A DNA stretch of 5,950 nucleotides from CAYUCJ01 sp049282265. Its GTDB lineage: Bacteria > Desulfobacterota > DSM-4660 > Desulfatiglandales > Desulfatiglandaceae. Position 1 is the stretch's first letter. Each line of letters opens with the position of its first letter. The notes under the pieces were generated by a model, which saw only the letters and a program-made list of their open reading frames with translations, was not told where the DNA came from and did not search any database. This document shows, piece by piece, positions 1 through 5,337 of this stretch. The DNA lies in the NCBI GenBank assembly GCA_049282265.1, contig JBAPTR010000038.1:1-5950 (forward strand), read 5' to 3'. The position numbers were made by a program, and so were the translations under genes.

Positions 1-180
1 AGGGCCGTTACCTGTTGCATGGATTACAATGGCGTTCAGGGCGTAGGAGATCTGAACTTCCAGAGTGTCATGGAAATCTGGAATGGGCCTGTGTTGTCCG
101 CGATCAGAAGGAACTTTGGAAAGTTGGACTATAGCGGGTTTCCGGCCTGTCTTTGCTGCGATTGGGTATGCAGGCGGTAG
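1..180 (+). CDS. Radical SAM protein, C-terminal SPASM domain (5' end cut by window edge)
   Basis: Frame 1 is open from the left edge to a TAG at 178-180 and gives 59 residues. The fragment starts AVTCCMDYNGVQGVGDL, followed by SVMEIWNG and then FPACLCCDWVCRR. This matches the tail of radical SAM enzymes with a SPASM domain: a Cys pair before a D-x-x-G...GDL stretch, an S-x-x-E-I-W-N-G helix, and a final P-x-C-x-x-C-D cluster (Cys50, Cys53 and Cys57 of the visible part). SPASM cysteines bind an auxiliary iron-sulfur cluster. The radical SAM core and its CxxxCxxC lie outside the window, so the substrate cannot be told. The downstream GT-B-like gene on the same strand suggests a role in surface glycan or lipid modification, but this is inference. 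The fragment is GC-rich like its neighbour at 298 and unlike the central minus-strand genes. Confidence 0.85.
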   Translation, partial: RAVTCCMDYNGVQGVGDLNFQSVMEIWNGPVLSAIRRNFGKLDYSGFPACLCCDWVCRR

Positions 181-297
181 GCGAATGCGAGGATTGCGGG
201 AAGACAGTATCATGTCATCTGCCCCGGGAAAATGACCGCCGGGCGCCCAGGCGTTCGGGAGTCGTCGGGGCTCCCGGGCCACGACGTGAGGTGCGCG
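181..297 (+). other. Intergenic gap between the radical SAM and GT-B-like genes
   Basis: This is 117 bases with no convincing gene. Open frames that cross it (from an ATG at 153 or an ATG at 232) give arginine- and glycine-rich translations without family features. No clear -35/-10 pair or terminator stands out. The stretch is GC-rich with short inverted motifs, such as CGTCG...CGACG at about 273-296, and ends with GAGG six bases before the ATG at 298. That GAGG is the probable ribosome binding site of the next gene. Co-transcription of the two plus-strand genes is likely but unproven. Confidence 0.5.
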
Positions 298-1257
298 ATG
301 AGAAAAAGAATATTCTTTATATGTGGTTCGATGAATCAGACGACCCAGATGCTCCAGGTCTCCGAGCACCTTCGCGAGTACGAGCACTCCTTCTCGCCTT
401 ACTACGTCCACGGCTTTGACGAAATTCTTCGAAGACTCGGGTTGACCGAGTTCACGATCTCAGGAAACAAACTGGCGGGACGCTGCCTGAGGTATCTTCA
501 GGATCACGGCCTCCCCATCGACTACCAGGGAAGGAATCAGCCCTACGACCTGGTGGTTACCTGCTCGGACGTGTATCTTCAGAAGAACATTCGAGACAAC
601 AGGATCGTGCTGGTTCAGGAGGGAATTACGGACCCGGAATCCATGATGTTCCATCTCGTCAAACGCCTCCGATTCCTTCCTCTCTGGTGGGCGGGTACTT
701 CAATGACCGGTCTCAGCGATGCATACCGGGCTTTCTGCGTCGCGAGCGAGGGATACCGCGATTTTTTTATCCGAAAAGGCGTACGCCCTGAGAAGATCGT
801 CGTTACGGGAATACCCAATTTCGATGACTGCAGTCGATACTGCAGCAACAACTTTCCCTATAGGCATTACGTTCTGGCCTGCACGTCGCCGCTGAGGGAG
901 ACATTCCGGGTCGAGAACCGCAAGGCCTTCATCCGAAGAGCTGTCGAGTTAGCCGGCAGGCGGCGCCTCATCTTCAAACTTCACCCGAACGAAAACATAG
1001 GACGTGCTACCCGGGAAATCCACCGGCACGCGCCTGGAGCCATGGTGTTCGCGACCGGCAGCGCTGAGGAAATGATCGCGAACTGCGATGTCCTGATCAC
1101 ACGATTTTCGTCGACTGCTTTCGTCGGCCTTGCGCTCGGCAAGGAAACCTACTCGGACTTCAGTATGGACGAAATGCGTCGGCTGATGCCGGTTCAGCAC
1201 GGTTCGGCGGCCCTTAACATCGCGAATGTCTGCCGCCGGTTTCTCGAAAAGGACTAA
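298..1257 (+). CDS. GT-B-fold-like protein, CDP-glycerol transferase / UDP-GlcNAc 2-epimerase-like, substrate unknown
   Basis: The protein is 319 residues from the ATG at 298, which has GAGG six bases upstream. The frame opens earlier at 232, but the added 22 residues look like non-coding sequence, and MRKRIFFICGSMNQTTQM is a natural start with a hydrophobic first strand followed by a Gly/Ser/Asn loop. GT-B-like signs are a GIPNFDD turn (residues 171-177) opening the second Rossmann half, KLHPNEN (228-234), and NCDVLITRFSSTAF followed by LALGKETYSDF (about 262-288). The HPNE and D-x-L-I-T-x-x-S-S-T-A patterns occur in poly(glycerol-phosphate) transferases, UDP-GlcNAc 2-epimerases and capsule synthesis proteins. 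There is no signal peptide or membrane span, so it is probably cytoplasmic. It follows a radical SAM gene and converges on the ketosynthase gene, with which it shares four bases. The fold is fairly secure; donor and acceptor are unknown, and a role in surface glycan assembly is only a guess. Confidence 0.72.
   Translation: MRKRIFFICGSMNQTTQMLQVSEHLREYEHSFSPYYVHGFDEILRRLGLTEFTISGNKLAGRCLRYLQDHGLPIDYQGRNQPYDLVVTCSDVYLQKNIRDNRIVLVQEGITDPESMMFHLVKRLRFLPLWWAGTSMTGLSDAYRAFCVASEGYRDFFIRKGVRPEKIVVTGIPNFDDCSRYCSNNFPYRHYVLACTSPLRETFRVENRKAFIRRAVELAGRRRLIFKLHPNENIGRATREIHRHAPGAMVFATGSAEEMIANCDVLITRFSSTAFVGLALGKETYSDFSMDEMRRLMPVQHGSAALNIANVCRRFLEKD
1205..1238. repeat. GC-rich inverted repeat near the 3' end of the GT-B-like gene
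   Basis: CGGCGGC (1205-1211) and GCCGCCG (1232-1238) are exact inverted copies. Inside the 20-base loop, ACAT and ATGT can add a second short stem around CGCGA. The repeat lies about 17 bases before the tail-to-tail stop codons, so it could act as a bidirectional pause or terminator for the two converging genes. Neither flank carries a proper T-tract (GTTTCTCG on the plus side), so a Rho-independent terminator is not supported. It may be a coincidence of codon choice. Confidence 0.3.
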
Positions 1258-2501
1258 GTGGCAGCTTCCTCCACCTTCCTGGCAATGAGCACTGCATTGG
1301 TTCCCCCAAAAGCGAAAGAATTTGACATCACAGTATTCACTTTCACCCCTTTACGGCCAATATTCGGAACATAGTCGAGGTCACATTCCGGGTCAGGTTG
1401 GTCAAGGTTAATCGTTGGGGGAACGGCTTGGTTTTTTATCGCAAGCAGTGAAACAATAAATCCAATGGCGCCGGCTGCTCCCATGGTGTGGCCATGCATC
1501 GATTTTGTAGAACTGACGGGAATTTTACGTGCATAATCGTCGAATACCCTCTTGATGGCCTGTGTCTCCAATCGATCATTCCACTGGGTTGCTGTCCCAT
1601 GAGCATTGATGTAGTCTATATTTTCGGGCAATAAGCCTGCCTCTTTGAGTGCTTCCGCCATCGCTCGTGCCTGCCCTTCGAGAGAGGATCTGGTAATATG
1701 ACCGGCATCGGATGTGGAGCCATAGCCAATAAGCTCTGCGTAAATCGGTGCTCCCCGTCTTACGGCCCTTCCCATCTCCTCAAGCACCACCATGGCAGCA
1801 CCTTCACCCAGTACTAAACCGGTACGGTTTTTGGAGAATGGCTTACACGATTTTGACGGGTCTTCAGGGTCTTCAACAGCGAGCACCCTGAGAGATTCCC
1901 AGCTTCGGAAACCTCCATAGGTCAAAAAGGACTCGGCCCCTCCTGCGAGCATCACGTCAACATATCCATCTCTGACTTGCCGGAAAGCCTCCCCGATAGC
2001 ATGTGCCGAGGAAGCACAGGCAGTGGATAGTGTCAAACAGGGCCCTGAGAGACCATACTCTATCGATATGTGGGAGGCAGAAGCGTTATTCATCACCATG
2101 AGCACCGTGAGTGGTTTTACCCTGTCGGCGTTATGCTTAAATAGTTGATCGTATAAATCCTCTATGGTATTTCCGCCACCCATACCGCAACCGATATATA
2201 CTCCCGCTCGCTCTTTCTCTTTCGCATCGAGAGATGGTTCTGAATCTTCCCAGGCTTGAGAAGCGGCAGCTAAAGCGAATTGGTTGACACGGTCCATACT
2301 GGACACTTGTTTCTTGATGAAATAGTCGAGAGGATTAAAATCGACTTCAGCGGCAATCTTTACTGAAAGCAGGCTTGAGTAGGCTGAAGAGATTCTTCTG
2401 ACTCCAGACTTGCCAACCATGAGATTGGATGAGAAGTCATCAATATTATTTCCACAAGAGGAAATAATGCCCAGTCCTGTAACGGCAACTCTCCGTTTCA
2501 T
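1254..2501 (-). CDS. Beta-ketoacyl-ACP synthase, FabF (KAS II)-like
   Basis: The protein is 415 residues from an ATG at 2501, with GGGGAG upstream. It is a thiolase-fold condensing enzyme that decarboxylates malonyl-ACP and joins it to an acyl chain held on the active-site Cys. The catalytic set is complete: Cys162 in STACASSAH, His301 in NAHGTATQWND, and Lys333/His338 in STKSMHGHTMGAAGA. The closing SFAFGGTNAVLI motif is also present. The length matches FabF (about 410). The His301 motif reads HGTATQWND where housekeeping FabF usually has HGTST-P-x-ND, which suggests a specialised paralogue. It is the last gene of the minus-strand unit, 30 bases after the ACP gene, so that ACP is its likely carrier. 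By context it would make or extend the acyl chain used by the oxoamine synthase. An aryl-polyene or polyketide-type KS is the main alternative. It is lower in GC than the gene it converges on. Confidence 0.88.
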   Translation of the reverse strand: MKRRVAVTGLGIISSCGNNIDDFSSNLMVGKSGVRRISSAYSSLLSVKIAAEVDFNPLDYFIKKQVSSMDRVNQFALAAASQAWEDSEPSLDAKEKERAGVYIGCGMGGGNTIEDLYDQLFKHNADRVKPLTVLMVMNNASASHISIEYGLSGPCLTLSTACASSAHAIGEAFRQVRDGYVDVMLAGGAESFLTYGGFRSWESLRVLAVEDPEDPSKSCKPFSKNRTGLVLGEGAAMVVLEEMGRAVRRGAPIYAELIGYGSTSDAGHITRSSLEGQARAMAEALKEAGLLPENIDYINAHGTATQWNDRLETQAIKRVFDDYARKIPVSSTKSMHGHTMGAAGAIGFIVSLLAIKNQAVPPTINLDQPDPECDLDYVPNIGRKGVKVNTVMSNSFAFGGTNAVLIARKVEEAAT

Positions 2502-2531
2502 ATAAATAGAATCTCCCCATTCATATTGAGC

Positions 2532-2792
2532 TTAATGATGACTTGAAGACCCTATGTTTTGTTCCGAGATGAAGCGGTCCACAGCATCTACCATGTCCTG
2601 TATCGTTCTTACCCCAAATTCTTGGTCAGGAATTCTAATATTGAATTCATTTTCGATATCAAACATGAATTCGATAATATCGAGAGAATCGAGGCCTAAA
2701 TCTTGGAGGACCGTTTCGGCCCCAAGTTGCTCAATCTTGTAATCAAAGTGGGTTAAAAAAAGTTGCGTCAGTCTTTCCAAAGTGGTCGACAC
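2532..2792 (-). CDS. Acyl carrier protein dedicated to the cassette
   Basis: The protein is 86 residues from a GTG at 2792, ending at a TAA at 2532-2534. It has the acidic four-helix ACP pattern. Ser36 in DLGLDSLDIIEF is the 4'-phosphopantetheine attachment site, followed by the acidic recognition helix (FMFDIENEFNIRIPDQEF) and a last helix near TIQDMVDAVDRFI. The frame is open upstream to a TTG at 2813, but GGAGG sits eight bases before the GTG, while the TTG would place that ribosome site inside the coding region. The GTG is therefore preferred. The gene lies between the serine palmitoyltransferase-like gene and the ketosynthase, and an ACP next to serine palmitoyltransferase is also seen in Caulobacter and Sphingomonas. 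Its probable job is to carry the fatty acyl chain to the oxoamine synthase. The tail ends in GSSSHH, which is unusual but harmless. Confidence 0.9.
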   Translation of the reverse strand: MSTTLERLTQLFLTHFDYKIEQLGAETVLQDLGLDSLDIIEFMFDIENEFNIRIPDQEFGVRTIQDMVDAVDRFISEQNIGSSSHH

Positions 2793-2800
2793 TGCTGTTT

Positions 2801-2805
2801 CCTCC
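2801..2805 (-). promoter_or_regulatory. Strong ribosome binding site that sets the ACP start
   Basis: GGAGG lies on the minus strand eight bases upstream of the GTG at 2792. It is the best Shine-Dalgarno match in the minus-strand unit and falls just downstream of the TTG at 2813, so it argues against that TTG as the start. Confidence 0.7.
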
Positions 2806-2817
2806 GTTCTCAAACTT

Positions 2818-2826
2818 ACTATAGCA
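2818..2826 (-). promoter_or_regulatory. Possible internal extended -10 promoter before the ACP gene
   Basis: On the minus strand the bases read TGC-TATAGT, a match to the extended -10 form TGnTATAAT with one mismatch. It lies in the AT-rich 82-base gap between the oxoamine synthase stop and the ACP GTG. There is no good -35 hexamer at 16-18 bases, which is tolerated for extended -10 promoters. Transcription would begin near 2811 and give a short leader carrying the GGAGG. This could allow ACP and ketosynthase expression apart from the two upstream genes. The evidence is pattern matching only. Confidence 0.3.
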
Positions 2827-2874
2827 ATAAAATACGAAGAAATGATTAAAATGTCGTCATGCCCTCGGTTTCCA

Positions 2875-4056
2875 TCAGATCACACCCACCTGTCTTCCCA
2901 CCTTCTCGAAGGTAGCCAAGACCTTATCCAGCTGTTCCTCCGTGTGGGTCGCCATGTAACTTGTCCTGAGGAGTTCTCGTCCTAGAGGGACTCCAGGGCT
3001 GATGACCGAATTGACAAAAACACCATTTTCGAAGAGGAGCTTGCACATCTGGTAAGTTTTCATGGTGTCTTTAATAAGGACGGGAATGATCGGAGTTTCG
3101 CTCGTTCCTGTATCATACCCGAGCGTTTTGTATCCTCTCAGCATCTTGTGCGTATTTCTCCAAAGCCGGGCCCTTAATTCGGGTTGTTCTTCGATGATAT
3201 CCAAAGCGGTAGTCACCGATGCCACCAGAGCGGGGGCGAGACTGGCGCTGAAGATCATGGAGCGAGCAAGGTGCTTGATCCAACTGATCACATCTGCCCG
3301 ACCTGCGACAAAGCCACCGATCGCGGCAAGGGATTTGCTGTAGGTTCCCATGATAAGATCTATTTCGTTTTCCAGGCCAAAATGCTCCGCCGTTCCCCGT
3401 CCTCCCTTTCCAAGAACGCCGATCGCGTGGGCGTCGTCTACCATGATCCTCGCCCCATAGGCCCTGGCTAACCTCACAATACCAGGGAGATCAGCAATAT
3501 CGCCTTCCATGCTGAAGACGCCATCGACGATAATCAATTTTCCTTTTTCCTTGATTCCCTCGAGAACTCTTTCGAGATCGTCCATATCGTTATGACGGTA
3601 TTTCTTGACCTCGCCGAAGGACAGGCGACAGCCGTCAAAGATGCTCGCATGATCGTACATATCGATAATCGCGACATCGTTCCGGCCCACAAGAGCAGAG
3701 ATCACTCCCAAATTGGTCTGGTAGCCCGTTGCGAAGACGAGAGCAGATTCCTTCCGAAAGAACCTGGCCAGCTTCTTTTCCAGTTCTTCGTGGATCTCAA
3801 GATTCCCATTCAGAAACCGTGAACCGGCACAGCCGGTACCATATTTTTCAATGGCTTTGATCGCTGCTTCCTTCACCCGGGGGTGGCTGGTGAGTCCAAG
3901 ATAGTTGTTGGAGCCGATCATGATCACTCTCTTCCCATTGACCACAACCTCAGGATCCTGCGGGGATTCGAGTTTCCGAAATAAGAAATAGTGGCCACTT
4001 TGCTTCAATCCGGATTCATACTCCGTGGCTTTTGCGCATTTTTCGAAAAGATCCAT
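2875..4056 (-). CDS. spt: Serine palmitoyltransferase-like alpha-oxoamine synthase (PLP enzyme)
   Basis: The protein is 393 residues from an ATG at 4056, with AGAGGTGA just upstream. It is a fold-type I PLP enzyme that condenses an acyl thioester with an amino acid and releases CO2; for serine palmitoyltransferase this makes 3-ketosphinganine, the first sphingolipid step. Visible motifs are GSNNYLGL (48-55), GTGCAGSRFLNG (73-84), His136 in YDHAS (ring-stacking His), Asp207 and His210 in VDDAH, the Schiff-base Lys241 in GTYSKSLAAIGGF, and Arg364 in LLRTSYMATHT. GTGCAGSRFLNG, HNDMDDLE, VDGVFSMEGDIADLP and RSMIFSAS agree with bacterial serine palmitoyltransferase better than with BioF or Kbl as I recall those families. 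There is no membrane segment, as in soluble bacterial enzymes. It is 20 bases from the SDR gene and followed by the ACP. Another amino acid substrate, such as cysteate in sulfonolipid synthesis, cannot be excluded. Confidence 0.88.
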   Translation of the reverse strand: MDLFEKCAKATEYESGLKQSGHYFLFRKLESPQDPEVVVNGKRVIMIGSNNYLGLTSHPRVKEAAIKAIEKYGTGCAGSRFLNGNLEIHEELEKKLARFFRKESALVFATGYQTNLGVISALVGRNDVAIIDMYDHASIFDGCRLSFGEVKKYRHNDMDDLERVLEGIKEKGKLIIVDGVFSMEGDIADLPGIVRLARAYGARIMVDDAHAIGVLGKGGRGTAEHFGLENEIDLIMGTYSKSLAAIGGFVAGRADVISWIKHLARSMIFSASLAPALVASVTTALDIIEEQPELRARLWRNTHKMLRGYKTLGYDTGTSETPIIPVLIKDTMKTYQMCKLLFENGVFVNSVISPGVPLGRELLRTSYMATHTEEQLDKVLATFEKVGRQVGVI

Positions 4057-4076
4057 TGAATCACCTCTTTCTTATG

Positions 4077-5057
4077 TCATAACCACTTTTCTTTTTTGTA
4101 CCATTTAAAGGTTAATTTGGCTCCCTCCGAGAGTGGAACCCTTGGTTCAAAACCTAAGAGGGTTTTGGCTTTTGTGATGTCACAAACCCAATTTTTTTGG
4201 ATCATTTCTTCCGCTTTATCTTTGTTAAGAAGCAAAGGCCTCCCAATAACCTTGGAGAGATATTCTGAAAAACAGGCGATGCCCAATAGCATTCGTTTGG
4301 GAACACGAATGCGAATAGCAGTTATCCCCACTGCCTGTGCAACGATATCACCGACCTCTTTCATCCGGTAGTCATGGCCATCAGAGAGGAAAAAAATTTC
4401 TCCGCTCTTTGTCTGAGTCTCAACGGCCAATAGAATTCCTTGAACGATATCCTGCACATAACATAAGCTAAGATGGTGGTCCGGACCTATAGGACAGGGT
4501 TTGATCCTTCTGGAGAGGCATTTGAAAAAGACAAAGATGTCTTTATCCCTCGGCCCGTAAACAGCAGAAGGCCGAAGGATGAGAACGGGAAGTCTATGAG
4601 CATGGGTAAGAACCAATTCTTCCCCCATGCGTTTGCTCCGGCCATAGAAGGAAACCGGTTCACAGGGGTCTACCTCCTTTTTGTTGCATCCATTTCGACT
4701 TGGTCCTGCCGCTGCCTGGCTCGAAATGTAGATGAATTTTTGAAGATGAGGATTATTTTCGAGACAAGCGTGGACAAGATTTTCCGTTCCAAAGCCATTT
4801 ACCTCAAAATAGGTTTCCTCTTTGATCGCTTTGGTCACACCTGCCAAATGGAACACCCAATCGACACCCCTTACTGCTTTTTCTAAAGAAGCCTTGTCCT
4901 TACAATCGCCATGAACGAATTCGAGCGGAAGACCTTTCAGCCACTTCAAATCACTTGTCTTTCGAAGGAGGCAGCGGACATGCACGCCTTTTCGAACAAG
5001 CGCTTCTATCAAATGGCTTCCGATAAATCCTGTGCCTCCAGTGACCAGAACCTTCAA
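4077..5057 (-). CDS. Extended SDR, NAD-dependent epimerase/dehydratase family, candidate 3-ketosphinganine/ceramide reductase (CerR-like)
   Basis: The protein is 326 residues from a TTG at 5057. It begins MKVLVTGGTGFIGSHL, so the Rossmann motif G7-x-x-G10-x-x-G13 sits where the family expects it. Further signs are HGD (49-51) after the second strand, FHLAG (69-73), ISS (111-113) and the catalytic Y138-x-x-x-K142 in YGRSK, then LRPSAVYGPR (161-170). A basic C-terminal tail ends KWYKKEKWL. AGGAA lies ten bases before the TTG. The frame runs on upstream to a TTG at 5180, but those codons cover a promoter and a palindrome (see separate entries). It is the first gene of the four-gene unit, and Caulobacter cerR is a comparable SDR beside its serine palmitoyltransferase. 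Reduction of the ketone made by the oxoamine synthase is the best guess. A sugar-nucleotide epimerase or 3-beta-HSD-like enzyme remains possible. Confidence 0.82.
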   Translation of the reverse strand: MKVLVTGGTGFIGSHLIEALVRKGVHVRCLLRKTSDLKWLKGLPLEFVHGDCKDKASLEKAVRGVDWVFHLAGVTKAIKEETYFEVNGFGTENLVHACLENNPHLQKFIYISSQAAAGPSRNGCNKKEVDPCEPVSFYGRSKRMGEELVLTHAHRLPVLILRPSAVYGPRDKDIFVFFKCLSRRIKPCPIGPDHHLSLCYVQDIVQGILLAVETQTKSGEIFFLSDGHDYRMKEVGDIVAQAVGITAIRIRVPKRMLLGIACFSEYLSKVIGRPLLLNKDKAEEMIQKNWVCDITKAKTLLGFEPRVPLSEGAKLTFKWYKKEKWL

Positions 5058-5067
5058 TGAATTATCG

Positions 5068-5072
5068 TTCCT
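5068..5072 (-). promoter_or_regulatory. Ribosome binding site supporting the TTG start at 5057
   Basis: AGGAA on the minus strand is ten bases from the TTG at 5057. The spacing is slightly long but workable. The TTG at 5180 has no purine-rich site before it (CGCCGTTCC), so this short motif decides between the two starts. Confidence 0.5.
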
Positions 5073-5092
5073 GACTTGTAGAATTTTTCGCT

Positions 5093-5134
5093 CCCCACCA
5101 CTCCCTCCGTTGATCAGGAAGGGTGAGGGGGGGG
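5093..5134. repeat. GC-rich imperfect palindrome in the leader of the SDR gene
   Basis: The plus strand has a C-rich arm (5093-5108, ending CTCCCTCC), a centre GTTGATCA, then a G-rich arm (5117-5134) ending in eight G. CCCTCC and GGAAGGG form the core stem. In the minus-strand transcript this is a six-pair stem with one G-U pair, and the outer C and G runs can pair further. Read as protein it gives PPSPFLINGGSGG, the kind of peptide that GC-rich dispersed palindromes often yield when mistaken for coding sequence. It lies between the predicted transcript start and the TTG at 5057, so it would be in the 5' leader. Whether it is a dispersed repeat cannot be judged from one copy. Confidence 0.5.
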
Positions 5135-5151
5135 CTGACACAATTTTTTCA

Positions 5152-5180
5152 CTTTTATCTTTTTTTTTCTTGATTGTCAA
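5152..5180 (-). promoter_or_regulatory. Sigma-70-type promoter of the SDR-spt-ACP-KAS unit
   Basis: On the minus strand there is a perfect -35 box TTGACA (5180-5175), a 17-base spacer holding nine A in a row, and TAAAAG (5157-5152), which matches four of six -10 bases. Transcription should start near 5145 and give a leader of roughly 90 bases before the TTG at 5057. A GGCGG/CCGCC inverted repeat (5186-5204) sits just upstream of the -35 box and could be an operator or simply chance. The placement, in a gap directly before a four-gene run on the same strand, supports the call. Confidence 0.6.
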
Positions 5181-5337
5181 GGAACGGCGGTCTGCGTCGC
5201 CGCCTACCCGCTACATAGAACCATTCCAGGGTCGTTACAGACGTCGACCTTGCATGACGCAAATCGGAATCACCACGACCGGGATGTATGATCCTCCCTA
5301 TCATGACCGGACAACCGCATTCCCGAACAAATTCTCA
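5181..5337. other. Intergenic region between the AOR-family gene and the SDR promoter
   Basis: No gene is supported in these 157 bases. They hold a GGCGG/CCGCC inverted repeat (5186-5204) and a second inverted repeat at 5279-5310, with ATGAT (5288-5292) and ATCAT (5300-5304) around CCTCCCT inside flanking CCGG copies. Either could help end the AOR transcript, but neither is followed by a T-tract on the minus strand, so no terminator is called. Confidence 0.4.

Noticed and set aside
153..419. Plus-strand open frame of 88 codons at the gap before the GT-B-like gene
   Set aside because: It overlaps the radical SAM end and the GT-B-like start in another frame, is arginine/proline-rich, and shows no family motif. 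It is a GC-driven chance frame.
826..835. Perfect 10-base palindrome GACTGCAGTC
   Set aside because: It sits inside a well-supported coding region, is short, and has no partner sites or promoter nearby. It is probably chance.
2875..4056. Assignment of the oxoamine synthase as BioF, Kbl, HemA or CqsA
   Set aside because: The GTGCAGSRFLNG, VFSMEGDIADLP and RSMIFSAS stretches and the ACP/SDR neighbours fit serine palmitoyltransferase better. No biotin, threonine, heme or quorum-sensing genes are nearby. It is not fully excluded without a tree.
4473..4886. Plus-strand open frame of 137 codons
   Set aside because: It lies antisense to the SDR gene, whose Rossmann and YxxxK motifs are clear. The plus-strand translation shows no recognisable domain.
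5186..5204. GGCGG/CCGCC hairpin as a terminator for the AOR gene
   Set aside because: The stem is only five bases and no T-run follows directly on the minus strand; the A/T-rich run further on belongs to the promoter spacer and is A-rich in that sense.
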